Shown: piece by piece, positions 35,331 to 44,372 of the stretch | How positions within the stretch are numbered: the stretch's first letter is position 1 | Layout of the letters: every line of letters starts with the position of its first letter | Assembly (NCBI RefSeq): GCF_014650755.1 | Contig: NZ_BMVO01000030.1 | Location: forward strand, 1 to 64,000 | Length of the DNA: 64,000 nt | Origin: Streptomyces chryseus | Lineage (GTDB): Bacteria > Actinomycetota > Actinomycetes > Streptomycetales > Streptomycetaceae | Direction: 5' to 3' | Made by a program: the position numbers and the translations under genes | The notes under the pieces: model-generated | Seen by the model: the letters and a program-made list of their open reading frames with translations, nothing else | Database searches by the model: none | What the model was told of the DNA's origin: nothing

Positions 35331-36837
35331 TCCTGATGTCGTCGACGACTCGACCCGCCGTATCGCGAGCCCCATCGGCCGCGCCGTGGACCTTGTCGGA
35401 CAAGTACTGGACATCTTCAGTCACCATACGTATGCCCTCCTTGGCCAGGTTGGTCGACCCCAGGGCTGCCTCGTATCCCCGCGCCGGCCAGGATCGTGGG
35501 TCGATGTATTTGCCGACAACCTCGCCCGAATCGTCGATGACGGGCTTGACGGAACCGGCGATCGTCGGGATGTGCCTCAGGGGAGTGTTCTCGATGAGCT
35601 CCGGCATCATCTTCTGGAATCCTATGTCCGAGATTCCAGCTCCTGCTTTGTAGAGATTGGCGTCTCCGAAGTGCCGGGCCACGGCGACACCCAGGCGGTC
35701 CGTGAAATTGTCGGCGGTGATATGAATGGCGCGCGCCTTCTGCCCGAGGTCGGTCATGTTCCTCATGACCCATTTCTCGCCCACTTCGCCGTACCTGGCC
35801 GTGCCGCCGACTGAGTCAATAATGTCGTCCGCGCGCTTCCACGCATCGGATGCCCTCGCCCCGAAGTCGATCACCTCCATGGGGATTTTCACGCCGGTGA
35901 ACGCCCCGACGCCCACCTTGCCCACCCGCACAAGATCACCGAAGGGAACAAACCCGACGATGTCCAGGCCGATGTCCAGCCAGGAGCCCTTCTCGGCGCC
36001 GAGCGCCCAGCCGCCGGCATGAAAGGCGAGGGCCCAGCCATTCAGGACGATGCCAATGGCCTCGAAGACGACCGCGCCGATGAGGGTCTCGGACGTGAGG
36101 ATGGCGAGGACATCGCATGCGGCGCTGGCGTAGCCGAGCCAGTCACCGATCTTGTAGATCAGGTCGGCGTGGTCCTTCAGCCACTGATGGATCAGGCCGG
36201 CGACGATTTTGAGCTTGTCGCCAAGCCCCTCCAGGGCGTCCTTGAAGCGGTCGAAGAGTCCTGGCAGGTCGGGTGCCCGTTCCGCGGCCCTGCGTATGAC
36301 GTCGGCCACGACGCGGGCCGCGGCCGCGTGTTCCTCGATCAGCTCGTGCGCTGTGTTGATGATGCCGTTCAGTGTCCGCGTCGCTTCGTTCACTCGCTGC
36401 GCCGCGTGGTTGAGACGCTCCTGGGCGTCCAGCAGGGCCGCGTCGGTGTCGAAGGTCTGACCCGCCAGTTTCAGATCCGGGTTGCTCTGTGCCTGCTTGA
36501 GGGTGTGGCGCGCCGCTTCCGCGTCGGCCTCGTAGCGGGAGGCGAGTGTCTGGAAGTCGGTGAGTTGCACGTCCCACTTGTGGAGGGCGGACGCGGCGTC
36601 CATCAGTGAGCCGTGCCCGTCCCGGAGGTACTTGGGCAGCTCGCCGACCTTCTTGGCGAAGCCCGCAGCCGCTTCGCCCTCCCAGATGCCTTCGCTCTTG
36701 CCCAGGCGTTTCAGGGTGCCATGGGCGTCGTTGAGCTGGTTGCCGACCTTGCTGAGGATCGTGACGAGCCGGCGCACCGATGCCGGAGTGCCTGGTGCCG
36801 GGTCGAAGCCCAGCGCGTCGTAGACCTGCGTGCTCAC
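35317..36837 (-). CDS. WXG100/LXG-type secreted-protein candidate, 506 aa
   Basis: The GTG-started protein opens with a helical WXG-like hairpin of about 100 residues: LVTILSKVGNQLNDAHGTLK, then GIWEGEAAAGFAKKVGELPK. A long coiled-coil stretch follows, and a hydrophobic middle (ASAACDVLAILTSETLIGAV, then GIVLNGWALAFHAGGWALGA, residues about 235-290) that could be a pore or translocation segment. The C-terminal half (about 300-506) has no domain I recognise. The layout fits type VII (ESX-like) export substrates and polymorphic toxins of actinobacteria. No toxin catalytic motif is evident. It follows a WXG100 gene and a 230-aa gene in one operon. Confidence 0.72.
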   Translation of the reverse strand: MSTQVYDALGFDPAPGTPASVRRLVTILSKVGNQLNDAHGTLKRLGKSEGIWEGEAAAGFAKKVGELPKYLRDGHGSLMDAASALHKWDVQLTDFQTLASRYEADAEAARHTLKQAQSNPDLKLAGQTFDTDAALLDAQERLNHAAQRVNEATRTLNGIINTAHELIEEHAAAARVVADVIRRAAERAPDLPGLFDRFKDALEGLGDKLKIVAGLIHQWLKDHADLIYKIGDWLGYASAACDVLAILTSETLIGAVVFEAIGIVLNGWALAFHAGGWALGAEKGSWLDIGLDIVGFVPFGDLVRVGKVGVGAFTGVKIPMEVIDFGARASDAWKRADDIIDSVGGTARYGEVGEKWVMRNMTDLGQKARAIHITADNFTDRLGVAVARHFGDANLYKAGAGISDIGFQKMMPELIENTPLRHIPTIAGSVKPVIDDSGEVVGKYIDPRSWPARGYEAALGSTNLAKEGIRMVTEDVQYLSDKVHGAADGARDTAGRVVDDIRNVFG

Positions 36838-36858
36838 GTTGTGCGCTCCTCGATACCC

Positions 36859-37551
36859 TCAGCCGAAATCGGACTTCAGCCCGGCTTCTGCTTCTGCGTC
36901 CGTCTCGGCGTGTTCCGTGTCGCCGAAGGTGATCGTGTCGGCGATGTCCGCGAGTACCGCCTGGTACATGAAGAGGTCCTCGACGTCCGAGGTGCTCAGG
37001 CAGAAGAGAAGCAGCCGGTTCTCGGCCGGGAACGGCAGCCACAGCTCGATGCGTACGAGGAAGCGTTCCTGCTCTCCGTCGGCCAGATTCCACACGGCAC
37101 GAGAGCCGGCGATGTTCAGCACAGCGGGGCCCATCGGGAGGGAGACGAGCTCGGTGTCCCCGCCATCGTTCGTACGGGAGAGGGCCTCCACGATCCCGGC
37201 CGCGCTGACGGTGGGATCGGGGTTGTCCATTTCCCGGACGCTGACGAGTAGCGTGCAACGACTGACCCGCTCCGGAGGCTCGGAACCGTCAGCAGTGCCG
37301 CCAAGGGGGAAGATGCCCATCGCCTGGTAGATGGCGCCGCTGGAGGCAAGCTGCTGGGCGTTGGCTGTGTGCATCCCCGCGAACATCCTGCGAAGCGGCT
37401 CCCACTCCTCGCGATCACCCCAGTGGTCGCGAGAGAACTGCCGCATCTGCTCGTCGAGGACTTCCTCTTCGACACCGATACCGAGGGGCGTCTCGTGGAA
37501 CTCCTGCTGGACCTGGAAGCGGATCGCTGCTGTTGTATCGTGCGCCACCAT
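36859..37551 (-). CDS. Hypothetical protein of the WXG100 operon, 230 aa
   Basis: ATG at 37551 overlaps the last base of the WXG100 stop (TGATG). The protein is soluble, without signal peptide or membrane segments. It has a mixed alpha/beta composition with strands such as RCTLLVSVREMDNPDP and ERFLVRIELWLPFPAENRLL LF. I do not recognise the family. Genes of this size between WXG100 and large LXG-type proteins are common in Streptomyces and may act as export chaperones, which is inference only. Confidence 0.6.
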   Translation of the reverse strand: MVAHDTTAAIRFQVQQEFHETPLGIGVEEEVLDEQMRQFSRDHWGDREEWEPLRRMFAGMHTANAQQLASSGAIYQAMGIFPLGGTADGSEPPERVSRCTLLVSVREMDNPDPTVSAAGIVEALSRTNDGGDTELVSLPMGPAVLNIAGSRAVWNLADGEQERFLVRIELWLPFPAENRLLLFCLSTSDVEDLFMYQAVLADIADTITFGDTEHAETDAEAEAGLKSDFG

Positions 37552-37856
37552 CAGTTCGCGGCCTTGCCCGGCCCTCGAAACCCTTCAGCGACCTGCTGCT
37601 CCAGGGCCGCGTACAGCTTCTGGGTTTGGGTCAGCCCCTCAGTGACCCCGCCAGTCGCGTCAGCGATCAGGCCGATGCCGTACCCCCACGCGTCCTGGAA
37701 TTCGTCGCAGGCCTTCTCCAGCTCCGCCGACCCGGACCCCTTGGGGCCGATGTCCTTCAGCAGCTTCATAGCGGAACGCATCTCGCCCGCGCATCCATCG
37801 AGCTGAGCAGCAAGGTGGCTGAGCGCGTCGAGCTCAACCCTGTAGTAGCCAGTCAT
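37551..37856 (-). CDS. WXG100-like small protein (ESAT-6 superfamily)
   Basis: A 101-aa helical protein starting at ATG 37856 behind GAAGGGAAGAGGGG. It is predicted to form two helices: YYRVELDALSHLAAQLDGCA, then SAMKLLKDIGPK, then ELEKACDEFQDAWGYGIGLI. The WXG turn is replaced by the DAWGYG segment. Length and helix pattern fit ESX-type export partners. It leads a four-gene operon with coupled starts. The 265-nt region before it includes an AT-rich TATAAAATTATC stretch near 37978 that may contain the promoter. Confidence 0.68.
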   Translation of the reverse strand: MTGYYRVELDALSHLAAQLDGCAGEMRSAMKLLKDIGPKGSGSAELEKACDEFQDAWGYGIGLIADATGGVTEGLTQTQKLYAALEQQVAEGFRGPGKAAN

Positions 37857-38121
37857 GGCCGTACTGCCCCTCTTCCCTTCACACCGGTGACACAACTCCC
37901 TCACGCCCTACGGTTGACGTTGGGTCACCTACCGTGCCTGGCCGCCTCATCGGGGCCGAACCAATCCGGCTGAGACGTATAAAATTATCACCGCCGCTCA
38001 CATCCTCCTCACGCGGCTCCGCCAGGTCATGCGCGAACTGATCCCGGCGCACCACGGCAAGGCGGCGGCGTACTGGACCTCGTCGGCGGGTGGTCGCGCG
38101 CGGGACCTGGGCCACCGCCGT

Positions 38122-41100
38122 CTATGAACATGGCGGGCCGGACAGGTCCCTGTCGAACAGCGGCGCCAGCGCTTCCTCGCCCGCCACGATCCGCCACGCC
38201 GGAACCCGCACCGCGCGGCCCACCGGGCACGCCTTCGCCCCGTAGCCCCCGGACGGCAGTCCGGTCAGCAGGTCACCCCGCGCGTGGGTCAGCCGCAGGT
38301 GCCGCGCCGGGTCGGAGCCGGGCGGCGGGCCGGGGTCGATCAGTACCGCCGTGTTCTCCCCGGCCACGGTGAACAGCAGGTCCACCCGGTGTCCGCCGAC
38401 CACCGCTGCGCGTTCCAAGTCGGTGATTCCGCGCCCCGCGACGTACTGCTGGAGCCGGTCGGCGAGTTCCTCGCGGAACCCGGACACCGAGGTGGCCGTC
38501 ACCACCGGCCCGCTGTCCTCATCCGCCTCCGCCCCCAGTGGCACCGAGCGCCCCGCCAGCAGCGTGGGCAGACCACTCTGCCCCTGCCAGAACGCGTGAC
38601 CGCCCACGGTGATCAGCTGCGACTTGGCCCGGGTGACCGCCACGTTCCACAGGTTGACCTGGCTCGCCACCCAGTGCGTCGTCCTCGGCGGCGTGTTGTG
38701 CGTGGCCACCGGGCTCAGCACCATCACGTCGCGCTGCCCGCCCTGGAAGGCGTGCACCGTTCCGACCCGGACCCGGTCGTCGTCGCGCCACACCCGCGCC
38801 AGTGCCTCCTTCTGCGCCCGGAACGGCGTGACCACCCCCACCGTGGCGTCCTGCGGCAGCCGCGCCAGCAGTTCGTCCACCACCCGCCGTACGGCCTCCG
38901 CCTCCGCCGCGTTGCGCCAGGACCGCCCGTCGCCGCCCCGCGCGGACTCGCCGTGCGGCACGTCGACCCAGCCCAGCGCCGGCGCCGGATCGGACGCCCC
39001 CACCGGGTCGAGTGCCGGGACCTGTCGTCGTACGTCGGTGAGCACCCGCAACTGGCCCGCGTAGCAGTAGCCGTTGACGACATCAGCGATTGCCGGATGG
39101 CACCGGTAGTGCTCGTCGAGGAGGAGTGCGGAGTCGCCGTGCTGCTCGGCCGCGTGGTACGAGGAGTACACGTGGTACGTGAGCCGGTGGTCCTCCAGCT
39201 GCGCCGCGCTCAGCCCGGCCCGTACCCGCGCTTGCTGTTCCTGTTGTGGTGACACGCCGGGGATGTGCCCGAGCTGCATCGGGTCGCCGATGATCAGCGC
39301 CCGGCGCGCCCGGAACAACAGCGGCAGCACGGAAGGGATGGAGCACTGGCTCGCCTCGTCGATGACGACGAGGTCGAACAGCTTCGGGGCGAGTTCCAGC
39401 TGCCGCACCGAGTGGGTGCTGATGGCCCATCCCTTGATGTGGGCCATCAGGTTCTTCTGGCTCCGCTGGTACCCCGAGCGGCCCCGCAGCGCCTGGAGCC
39501 GCTGCCCCATGAGCCCGCGTGCCCGCGTCAGTGCCTCGGCGGACACCGCCCGGGACAGCTCCGCCGACAGTTCGGACATCGCTCCCGCCGTCTCCAGCCG
39601 CGACTGCCTCAGCCCGTCCTCGTCCCATCCCATGTGCCGGGGTACGAGCTCCCGTACCTCCCGTTCCACGGCCACCGCGTCCGCCAGCGACTCTAGCAGA
39701 CCGGGCGGCACCGGCCGCCCAGTCGCCCACGCCGGCCACGACGGCACGCCGGGCCGGTCCCCTTCCGGGGCATCCGCCACCGCCGAGACCAGCGCGCCGA
39801 GCGCCCGCCCCCGGCGCCACGGACCGAGCAGCCACCAGCCGGCCCCCGCCACCTTCCGCGCCCTGTCCTCCCAGCGCCCCAGAGCGGCCACGCCGTCCTC
39901 ACCGGCCGCCCAGACGCCTGCCAGGAGCGGCAGCGGCAAGTCCAGCCCGGTTGCCCGCTCCTCCCGCTCCCGGAGCAGCTCCAGCAGCCGCCCCTCCTCG
40001 CCGGCGCGGTGTGCCGCCTCCGCCCGCAGCCCGTCGGCCGTCCCACGGGTGTTGCGCAACTCCCCGCCCACGGTCGCGGAACCGCGCCGCGGGGCCTGGG
40101 CGGGTTCACCGAGCAGCCGTTCCAGTTTCGCCGCCTCCCGCTCCAGCGCCTCGGCGTTGCCCGTGCGCATCAGCAGGCCCGGCGCGATGCCGTCGCAGCG
40201 TTCGGCGACGACGTTCACGGCCTCGTTGTTCGTGGAGGCGACCAGCACGGACTGCCCGGCGGCGACACAGGTGGTGACGACGGCCGTCACGACCTCGCTC
40301 TTGCCCGTACCGGGCGGCCCGGTCGAGACCGTGAGGGGCCGCGTCATCGCCGAGGAGATCACCAGCTCCTGGCTCTCGTTGCACGGCCCCGGAGCCACCA
40401 CGGCGGCGGGCGTGGCCCGCGCTCCGTCCTCCCCGCCGCTCAGCAGCGCGTCCAGCGCGGTGCCGGGGATCTGCCCGGTCCGTGTCGACATCTGCAGCAG
40501 GTTGTCCACCAGGGCCTGCGTGGCGATGGCCTCCACACCCGAAGGCACCAGCAGCACGGCCGCGTTGTGCGCGCCGGGCCGCAGCGCCTGCATCACCGTC
40601 CGCTCGCTGAGCGCCGACGGGTCGAGCGGCTCCAGCTCCGGCAGCCCCAGCTCCTCCAGCAGCTCCCGTACGGCACGTAGCATCTGCGCGTCGTTGCCCT
40701 CCTGCCACGACGGCTGCCAGCGGGCGACGAGGTCGGCCGCGTCGCCCGCGTCCAGCAGCTCCGAGACGACACCGGTGTGCAGGGACGGCACGCCGCTGGG
40801 CCGGAGCACGTCCCGGCCGTCCTCGTCCGGCGCGAGTTCCATCTGCTGGATGAGCAGCGGCGCCAGCTCCACCGCCGTACGGCGACCCCGGCCCCCGTCC
40901 CGTACGGGCAGCGTGATCGCCGGATAGCCGTACCAGTACTCCTGCTGCGCCCCCGCGTCACCGCCCGCCCTGCCCCGCGGCCCGGGCAGCTGCCCGGGAG
41001 CGGGAATGGTGGAGCCCCGCCCCGACTGGATGGTCTCCTCGCCCTGGCTCAGCAGGAAGTACTTCGCGTCGCGCCCGCTGTCACGGTCGGGCCGCATGCC

Positions 41101-42033
41101 GGCCGCCGCCTGGGCGGTGAGGCAGTGCGCGTAGTACCGCAGCAGCCGCTGCGGGTCGACGCCGTCCCGCGCGTCCAGTGCGGCCAGTTCCCGGGCCTTG
41201 AGCAGGGCGGGTGAGCGCCGGGCGGCCTCGGCCGCGTCACGCGGCAGCGCCGCGATGTGCACCGGCCGCGCCACCGACCGGGCGAACGGCAGGCTCCGCG
41301 TGGCCCTGATCGTGGACTTGGTGGGACGCTGCTCCTCCGGTACGCCGTCACGCGCCATCTGCGCGTTCAGGTAGTCGAAGAGGTCGTCCGGGGTGATCCA
41401 GCCGCCGCCCTTGATCCGCCCGTTGCGCAGCCCTTCCACGATCTCCCCGGTGAACCGGGACGTGCCGAGGTCCGACCCGGGCGGCGCCATCGCGGACGCG
41501 GACTGGAGGGCGTCGGAGGCGGTGATGAAGTACACGCCCGTCGGCCGCAGCAGGGTGCTCGGCGCGGGCCGCGCGGGTTCCTCCGCCGGTCCCTTCGCGG
41601 TCCAGCCCTGCACGACGGAGCCGCTGGAGCAGCAGTCCAGCAGCACCAGCTTCGAGGAGGCACGGCACGACTGGAGCATCCGCTCCAGGAACTCCGCCGG
41701 GACCGCCGTGCCCGGCAGGTCGTCCGGGTCGGCGTCCCGGGTCAGGAAGTACAGCTGGTTGTCGTCCTCGCAGAACTCGCCGTGCCCGCTGAAGTACAGC
41801 AGGGCCGTCTCACTGGGCTGCCGTGCCTCCAGGAACGTCTCGACGGCGTGCAGCATCTGCGCGCGGGTCGGCTCGGCGACCATCGCGCAGTCGTTGTACA
41901 TGCCGATCTCGGTGTTCTCCAGCACCGCCCGCATGTAATGCAGATCGGCCCGTACGGGCGGCAGGTCCTGGTAGGCCTCACTGTCGTACGTGGACACGCC
42001 GATGAGCATGGCGAACCGGTCGTTCTCGGCCAT
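38122..42033 (-). CDS. Caspase-like protease fused to an SF1 (Upf1-type) helicase
   Basis: A 1303-aa fusion. The caspase-like (C14) domain is at residues 5-235, with His84 in YFSGHGEF and Cys135 in LLDCCSSGS, both catalytic residues intact. A linker/helical region follows. The SF1 helicase has Walker A STGPPGTGKS (about 570), motif Ia VLVASTNNEAVNVV, motif II VVIDEASQCS (about 888), GDPMQLGHIPG, LDEHYRCHP, VGTVHAFQGGQRDV and VAVTRAKSQL. The C-terminal 120 residues (VVGGHRVDLLFTVAGENTAV-LIDPG) look like a degraded DUF559-type nuclease fold. The next gene upstream, six bases away, encodes an EACC1 protein, a known partner of caspase and other effectors in actinobacterial conflict systems. A suicidal response triggered when the helicase senses foreign nucleic acid is a reasonable model. 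Confidence 0.87.
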   Translation of the reverse strand: MAENDRFAMLIGVSTYDSEAYQDLPPVRADLHYMRAVLENTEIGMYNDCAMVAEPTRAQMLHAVETFLEARQPSETALLYFSGHGEFCEDDNQLYFLTRDADPDDLPGTAVPAEFLERMLQSCRASSKLVLLDCCSSGSVVQGWTAKGPAEEPARPAPSTLLRPTGVYFITASDALQSASAMAPPGSDLGTSRFTGEIVEGLRNGRIKGGGWITPDDLFDYLNAQMARDGVPEEQRPTKSTIRATRSLPFARSVARPVHIAALPRDAAEAARRSPALLKARELAALDARDGVDPQRLLRYYAHCLTAQAAAGMRPDRDSGRDAKYFLLSQGEETIQSGRGSTIPAPGQLPGPRGRAGGDAGAQQEYWYGYPAITLPVRDGGRGRRTAVELAPLLIQQMELAPDEDGRDVLRPSGVPSLHTGVVSELLDAGDAADLVARWQPSWQEGNDAQMLRAVRELLEELGLPELEPLDPSALSERTVMQALRPGAHNAAVLLVPSGVEAIATQALVDNLLQMSTRTGQIPGTALDALLSGGEDGARATPAAVVAPGPCNESQELVISSAMTRPLTVSTGPPGTGKSEVVTAVVTTCVAAGQSVLVASTNNEAVNVVAERCDGIAPGLLMRTGNAEALEREAAKLERLLGEPAQAPRRGSATVGGELRNTRGTADGLRAEAAHRAGEEGRLLELLREREERATGLDLPLPLLAGVWAAGEDGVAALGRWEDRARKVAGAGWWLLGPWRRGRALGALVSAVADAPEGDRPGVPSWPAWATGRPVPPGLLESLADAVAVEREVRELVPRHMGWDEDGLRQSRLETAGAMSELSAELSRAVSAEALTRARGLMGQRLQALRGRSGYQRSQKNLMAHIKGWAISTHSVRQLELAPKLFDLVVIDEASQCSIPSVLPLLFRARRALIIGDPMQLGHIPGVSPQQEQQARVRAGLSAAQLEDHRLTYHVYSSYHAAEQHGDSALLLDEHYRCHPAIADVVNGYCYAGQLRVLTDVRRQVPALDPVGASDPAPALGWVDVPHGESARGGDGRSWRNAAEAEAVRRVVDELLARLPQDATVGVVTPFRAQKEALARVWRDDDRVRVGTVHAFQGGQRDVMVLSPVATHNTPPRTTHWVASQVNLWNVAVTRAKSQLITVGGHAFWQGQSGLPTLLAGRSVPLGAEADEDSGPVVTATSVSGFREELADRLQQYVAGRGITDLERAAVVGGHRVDLLFTVAGENTAVLIDPGPPPGSDPARHLRLTHARGDLLTGLPSGGYGAKACPVGRAVRVPAWRIVAGEEALAPLFDRDLSGPPCS

Positions 42034-42039
42034 ACGCGC

Positions 42040-42465
42040 TCAGCCCGCCGCAGCGGTGTCGCCGAGGCCGCCGTCCTCCGTGCGGTGCGGCGTCTCGCCG
42101 TCGCCCGCGAGGAACCGTTCGATCCGCTCGTCGTCCTCGCGGGCCTCCTTGCCGGTGATGCGCAGGGTCGCACCGTCGGGCCGCCGGACGACGATCGTGC
42201 GCTGCGACACGCGCGCCAGCCAGATCTGCACCCCGGCGGCGACCAGCGAACCGGCGCTGATCACCACCCCGATGGTGTCGGCGGACAGTCCGCCCTTCTG
42301 CGTCCCGCCGGCCGCCGCGCCCTGCCGGGAAACGTCCAGGGCGGCCCCGGGATCGGCGTCGGCGATCCCGGCGAGCAACTCGCGCGCTTCCTTGCGCGCC
42401 CGCAGCGGGTCCTCGTCGACGATGGAGATCCGGTACCCGGTCCGGTCCTCGGGCGTGGTGGCCAC
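42040..42465 (-). CDS. EACC1 (effector-associated constant component 1) protein
   Basis: A 141-aa protein beginning at GTG behind GAGGGGAAG. It has a short N-terminal cytoplasmic part (YRISIVDEDPLRARKEARELLA), one hydrophobic helix (IGVVISAGSLVAAGVQIWLA, about 75-95) and a C-terminal strand-rich part (RTIVVRRPDGATLRITGKEA). This matches EACC1, described by comparative genomics as the constant partner of caspase-like, TIR and other effectors in Streptomyces conflict systems. It precedes the caspase-helicase gene by six bases on the same strand, surely co-transcribed. It may tether or restrain the protease at the membrane. Confidence 0.78.
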   Translation of the reverse strand: MATTPEDRTGYRISIVDEDPLRARKEARELLAGIADADPGAALDVSRQGAAAGGTQKGGLSADTIGVVISAGSLVAAGVQIWLARVSQRTIVVRRPDGATLRITGKEAREDDERIERFLAGDGETPHRTEDGGLGDTAAAG

Positions 42466-42517
42466 AGCGCTTCCCCTCGGTGAGCGGTGCTCCTGACGGA
42501 GGCATGAGCGGCTGACG

Positions 42518-43105
42518 TTAGTCGGCGGGTCCGACACCGGGCGCCCGAGTTTCCGAAAACCCGTCAGGGTTGGCGGGAAAGTGCCTGACCAGCGGCGGTA
42601 CGGGGAGTTCTCCGGGCAACCACAGCTCCGCCCATACGGTCTTGCCGGGACCGTCGACGCGCGGCGCGACCGCCCAACGCGACGCCATACACGCCACGAT
42701 GAGCAGACCCCGCCCCGACTCCGCGTCTCCCGGCGGCTCCTGGGCCGTCAGCAGTGGTACGCGTTCGGTGCGGGTGTCGGTGACCTCCACACGCAGGACA
42801 CGCGGGCCGTCGCCGGTCTCGGTCAGCCGCACGTGGAAGTCCCGCCCGGCGACATGCCCGTGCCGTACGGCGTTGGCGGCCAGCTCGGCGGTGATCAGCG
42901 TCAGCGTCTCGTTGGCGTCACAGGTGTACGGGTGCCCCCAGGTGTCCAGCCGGTGCGAGACGAGACGGCGGGCGAGGCGCGCCCCGCGAAGCGAGGACGT
43001 GAAGCGCATCGAGAACTCCCGGATTGGGCCGGGGTGTCGGAGCGCGTCGACGGCCGGCTGCGGAGCCCCCGGGGAGGGGGAAGTTTCGCTGTTCATGTGG
43101 TCCAC
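42518..43105 (-). CDS. Anti-sigma-like ATP-binding protein (HATPase_c, RsbW/AbaA type)
   Basis: A 195-aa GHKL ATPase. The N-box is LITAELAANAVRHGH and the later G-box is GRGLLIVACMASRWAV. The DxGxG loop is degenerate (VEVTDTRTERVPLL), common in the Streptomyces RsbW-like group. It is divergent from an XRE regulator with a 140-nt shared promoter region. With the XRE and DUF397 genes it forms the AbaA/WhiJ-type set found in many copies in Streptomyces, implicated in development and antibiotic control. Its partner protein is unknown. Confidence 0.83.
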   Translation of the reverse strand: MDHMNSETSPSPGAPQPAVDALRHPGPIREFSMRFTSSLRGARLARRLVSHRLDTWGHPYTCDANETLTLITAELAANAVRHGHVAGRDFHVRLTETGDGPRVLRVEVTDTRTERVPLLTAQEPPGDAESGRGLLIVACMASRWAVAPRVDGPGKTVWAELWLPGELPVPPLVRHFPANPDGFSETRAPGVGPAD

Positions 43106-43245
43106 GCTGACGTGCTGGTTTTACCGTGACGAGACACGACGCGCACACGGACGGTCGCTGTACGTGGCCGGTCCGCGCGTGTAGGCGGGGCGGAGCGTGA
43201 CGGCCGACGCGGGGGCGCGTTGGCCGGGGAGAGGTGGTGCGGCAC

Positions 43246-44121
43246 ATGAGCGAGCCGGCGGGAGTGGCTGCCGAGGAGGAGCCCGGTGCGGAGGAGGACG
43301 AGCGGGAGGCGGGACCGGGCTCCGGCATCCTGCGCGTCTTCGGGCGCCAGCTGAAGCGGTTCCGCGTACGGGCGGGTCTGGAGCGGCCCGAGTTCGGGTC
43401 GATGACGGGCTACTCGGTCTCGACCATCGCCGCGTACGAACAGGGCCGCCGGGTGCCGCCGCCGAAGTTCATCGACCGGGCGGACGAGGTCCTGGACGCG
43501 GGTGGTGTCCTCCAGGAGATGAAGGAGGAGGTTGCGCGGGCGCAGTATCCGGCGTTCTTTCGGGATGCGGCCAGGTTGGAGGCGGAGGCGGTTGAGTTGC
43601 ATGTGTACGCGAACCAGGCGGTGCCGGGCCTGTTGCAGACGGACGAGTACGCGCGGGCGGTGTTCGGGATGTGGCGGCCGTTGCTGGGTGAGGAGACGAT
43701 CACCCAGCGTGTAACTGCCCGTCTGGCTCGGCAAGACATCTTTGCCCGCATGCCCATGCCTACCATCAGCTTCGTCATCGAGGAAGCAACATTGCGGCGG
43801 CCGCTGGGAGGTGCAGGTGTCTTGCGTGGGCAGTTGGAGCAGGTTCTCCTCGTCGGGCAGCAACGCAACGTCGAGTTGCAGGTGCTGCCGACGAAGCGTG
43901 AGGAGCATGCCGCACTCGGCGGACCGTTCACCTTGATCGAGACGCGGGAAGGGCGCAGGATCGCATACGTGGAAGCGCACAAGGACAGCCGTCTCCATAC
44001 GGAGCGCAGCTCAGTGCGTGAGTTCGAGGAGCAGTACGGGATTCTGCGTGCTCAGGGGCTCACTCCACGGGAATCGCTTGCTTTCGTTGAGAAGCTGCTG
44101 GGAGAGACATGTCCTTCGTGA
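43246..44121 (+). CDS. XRE-family regulator with DUF5753
   Basis: A 291-aa protein. The helix-turn-helix is near residues 25-80 (FGRQLKRFRVRAGLERPEFG, then SVSTIAAYEQGRRVPPPKFI). A DUF5753 C-terminal domain follows, with LHVYANQAVPGLLQTDEYAR, ARLARQDIFA and LQVLPTKREEHAALGGPF. This is the AbaA/WhiJ-type regulator. The ATG at 43246 is chosen because GGGGAGAGG lies upstream; GTG codons at 43234 and 43237 are alternatives. It overlaps the DUF397 gene by 13 nt. Its operator is probably in the divergent promoter region. Confidence 0.87.
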   Translation: MSEPAGVAAEEEPGAEEDEREAGPGSGILRVFGRQLKRFRVRAGLERPEFGSMTGYSVSTIAAYEQGRRVPPPKFIDRADEVLDAGGVLQEMKEEVARAQYPAFFRDAARLEAEAVELHVYANQAVPGLLQTDEYARAVFGMWRPLLGEETITQRVTARLARQDIFARMPMPTISFVIEEATLRRPLGGAGVLRGQLEQVLLVGQQRNVELQVLPTKREEHAALGGPFTLIETREGRRIAYVEAHKDSRLHTERSSVREFEEQYGILRAQGLTPRESLAFVEKLLGETCPS

Positions 44122-44312
44122 AACCTGACTACAGCGATCCCGGTCTTACGTGGTTCAAGAGCAGCTACAGCAGTGGGGCGGGCGGCGAATGTGTGGAGGT
44201 GGCTGCCTGCCCCGACGCTGTCCACGTACGGGACTCCAAGGAAACAAGCCGCTCTGGGTTTGCGGTTGATGCTGCCGCCTGGGCCGCTTTTGTGAGCTTC
44301 GCGGCTCAGTAG
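44109..44312 (+). CDS. DUF397 protein
   Basis: A 67-aa acidic protein with the family signature: LTWFKSSYSSGAGGECVEVA, then VHVRDSKETSRSGFAVDAAA and WAAFVSF. Overlap with the XRE gene indicates translational coupling. DUF397 proteins act with XRE-DUF5753 regulators in Streptomyces, likely as antagonists or cofactors (WhiJ-type sets). Ends just before a strong hairpin. Confidence 0.9.
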   Translation: MSFVKPDYSDPGLTWFKSSYSSGAGGECVEVAACPDAVHVRDSKETSRSGFAVDAAAWAAFVSFAAQ

Positions 44313-44318
44313 GCCAGT

Positions 44319-44351
44319 GGTCTGCCCCTGACGACGCGTCGGGGGCAGACC
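44319..44351. terminator. Bidirectional terminator between DUF397 and the methylase gene
   Basis: GGTCTGCCCCTGACG pairs with CGTCGGGGGCAGACC across a 3-nt ACG loop: a 15-bp stem with a single G-T wobble. It lies between two convergent genes. Confidence 0.85.
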
Positions 44352-44372
44352 TCTGCCCGTCCGCGTAGGGCC

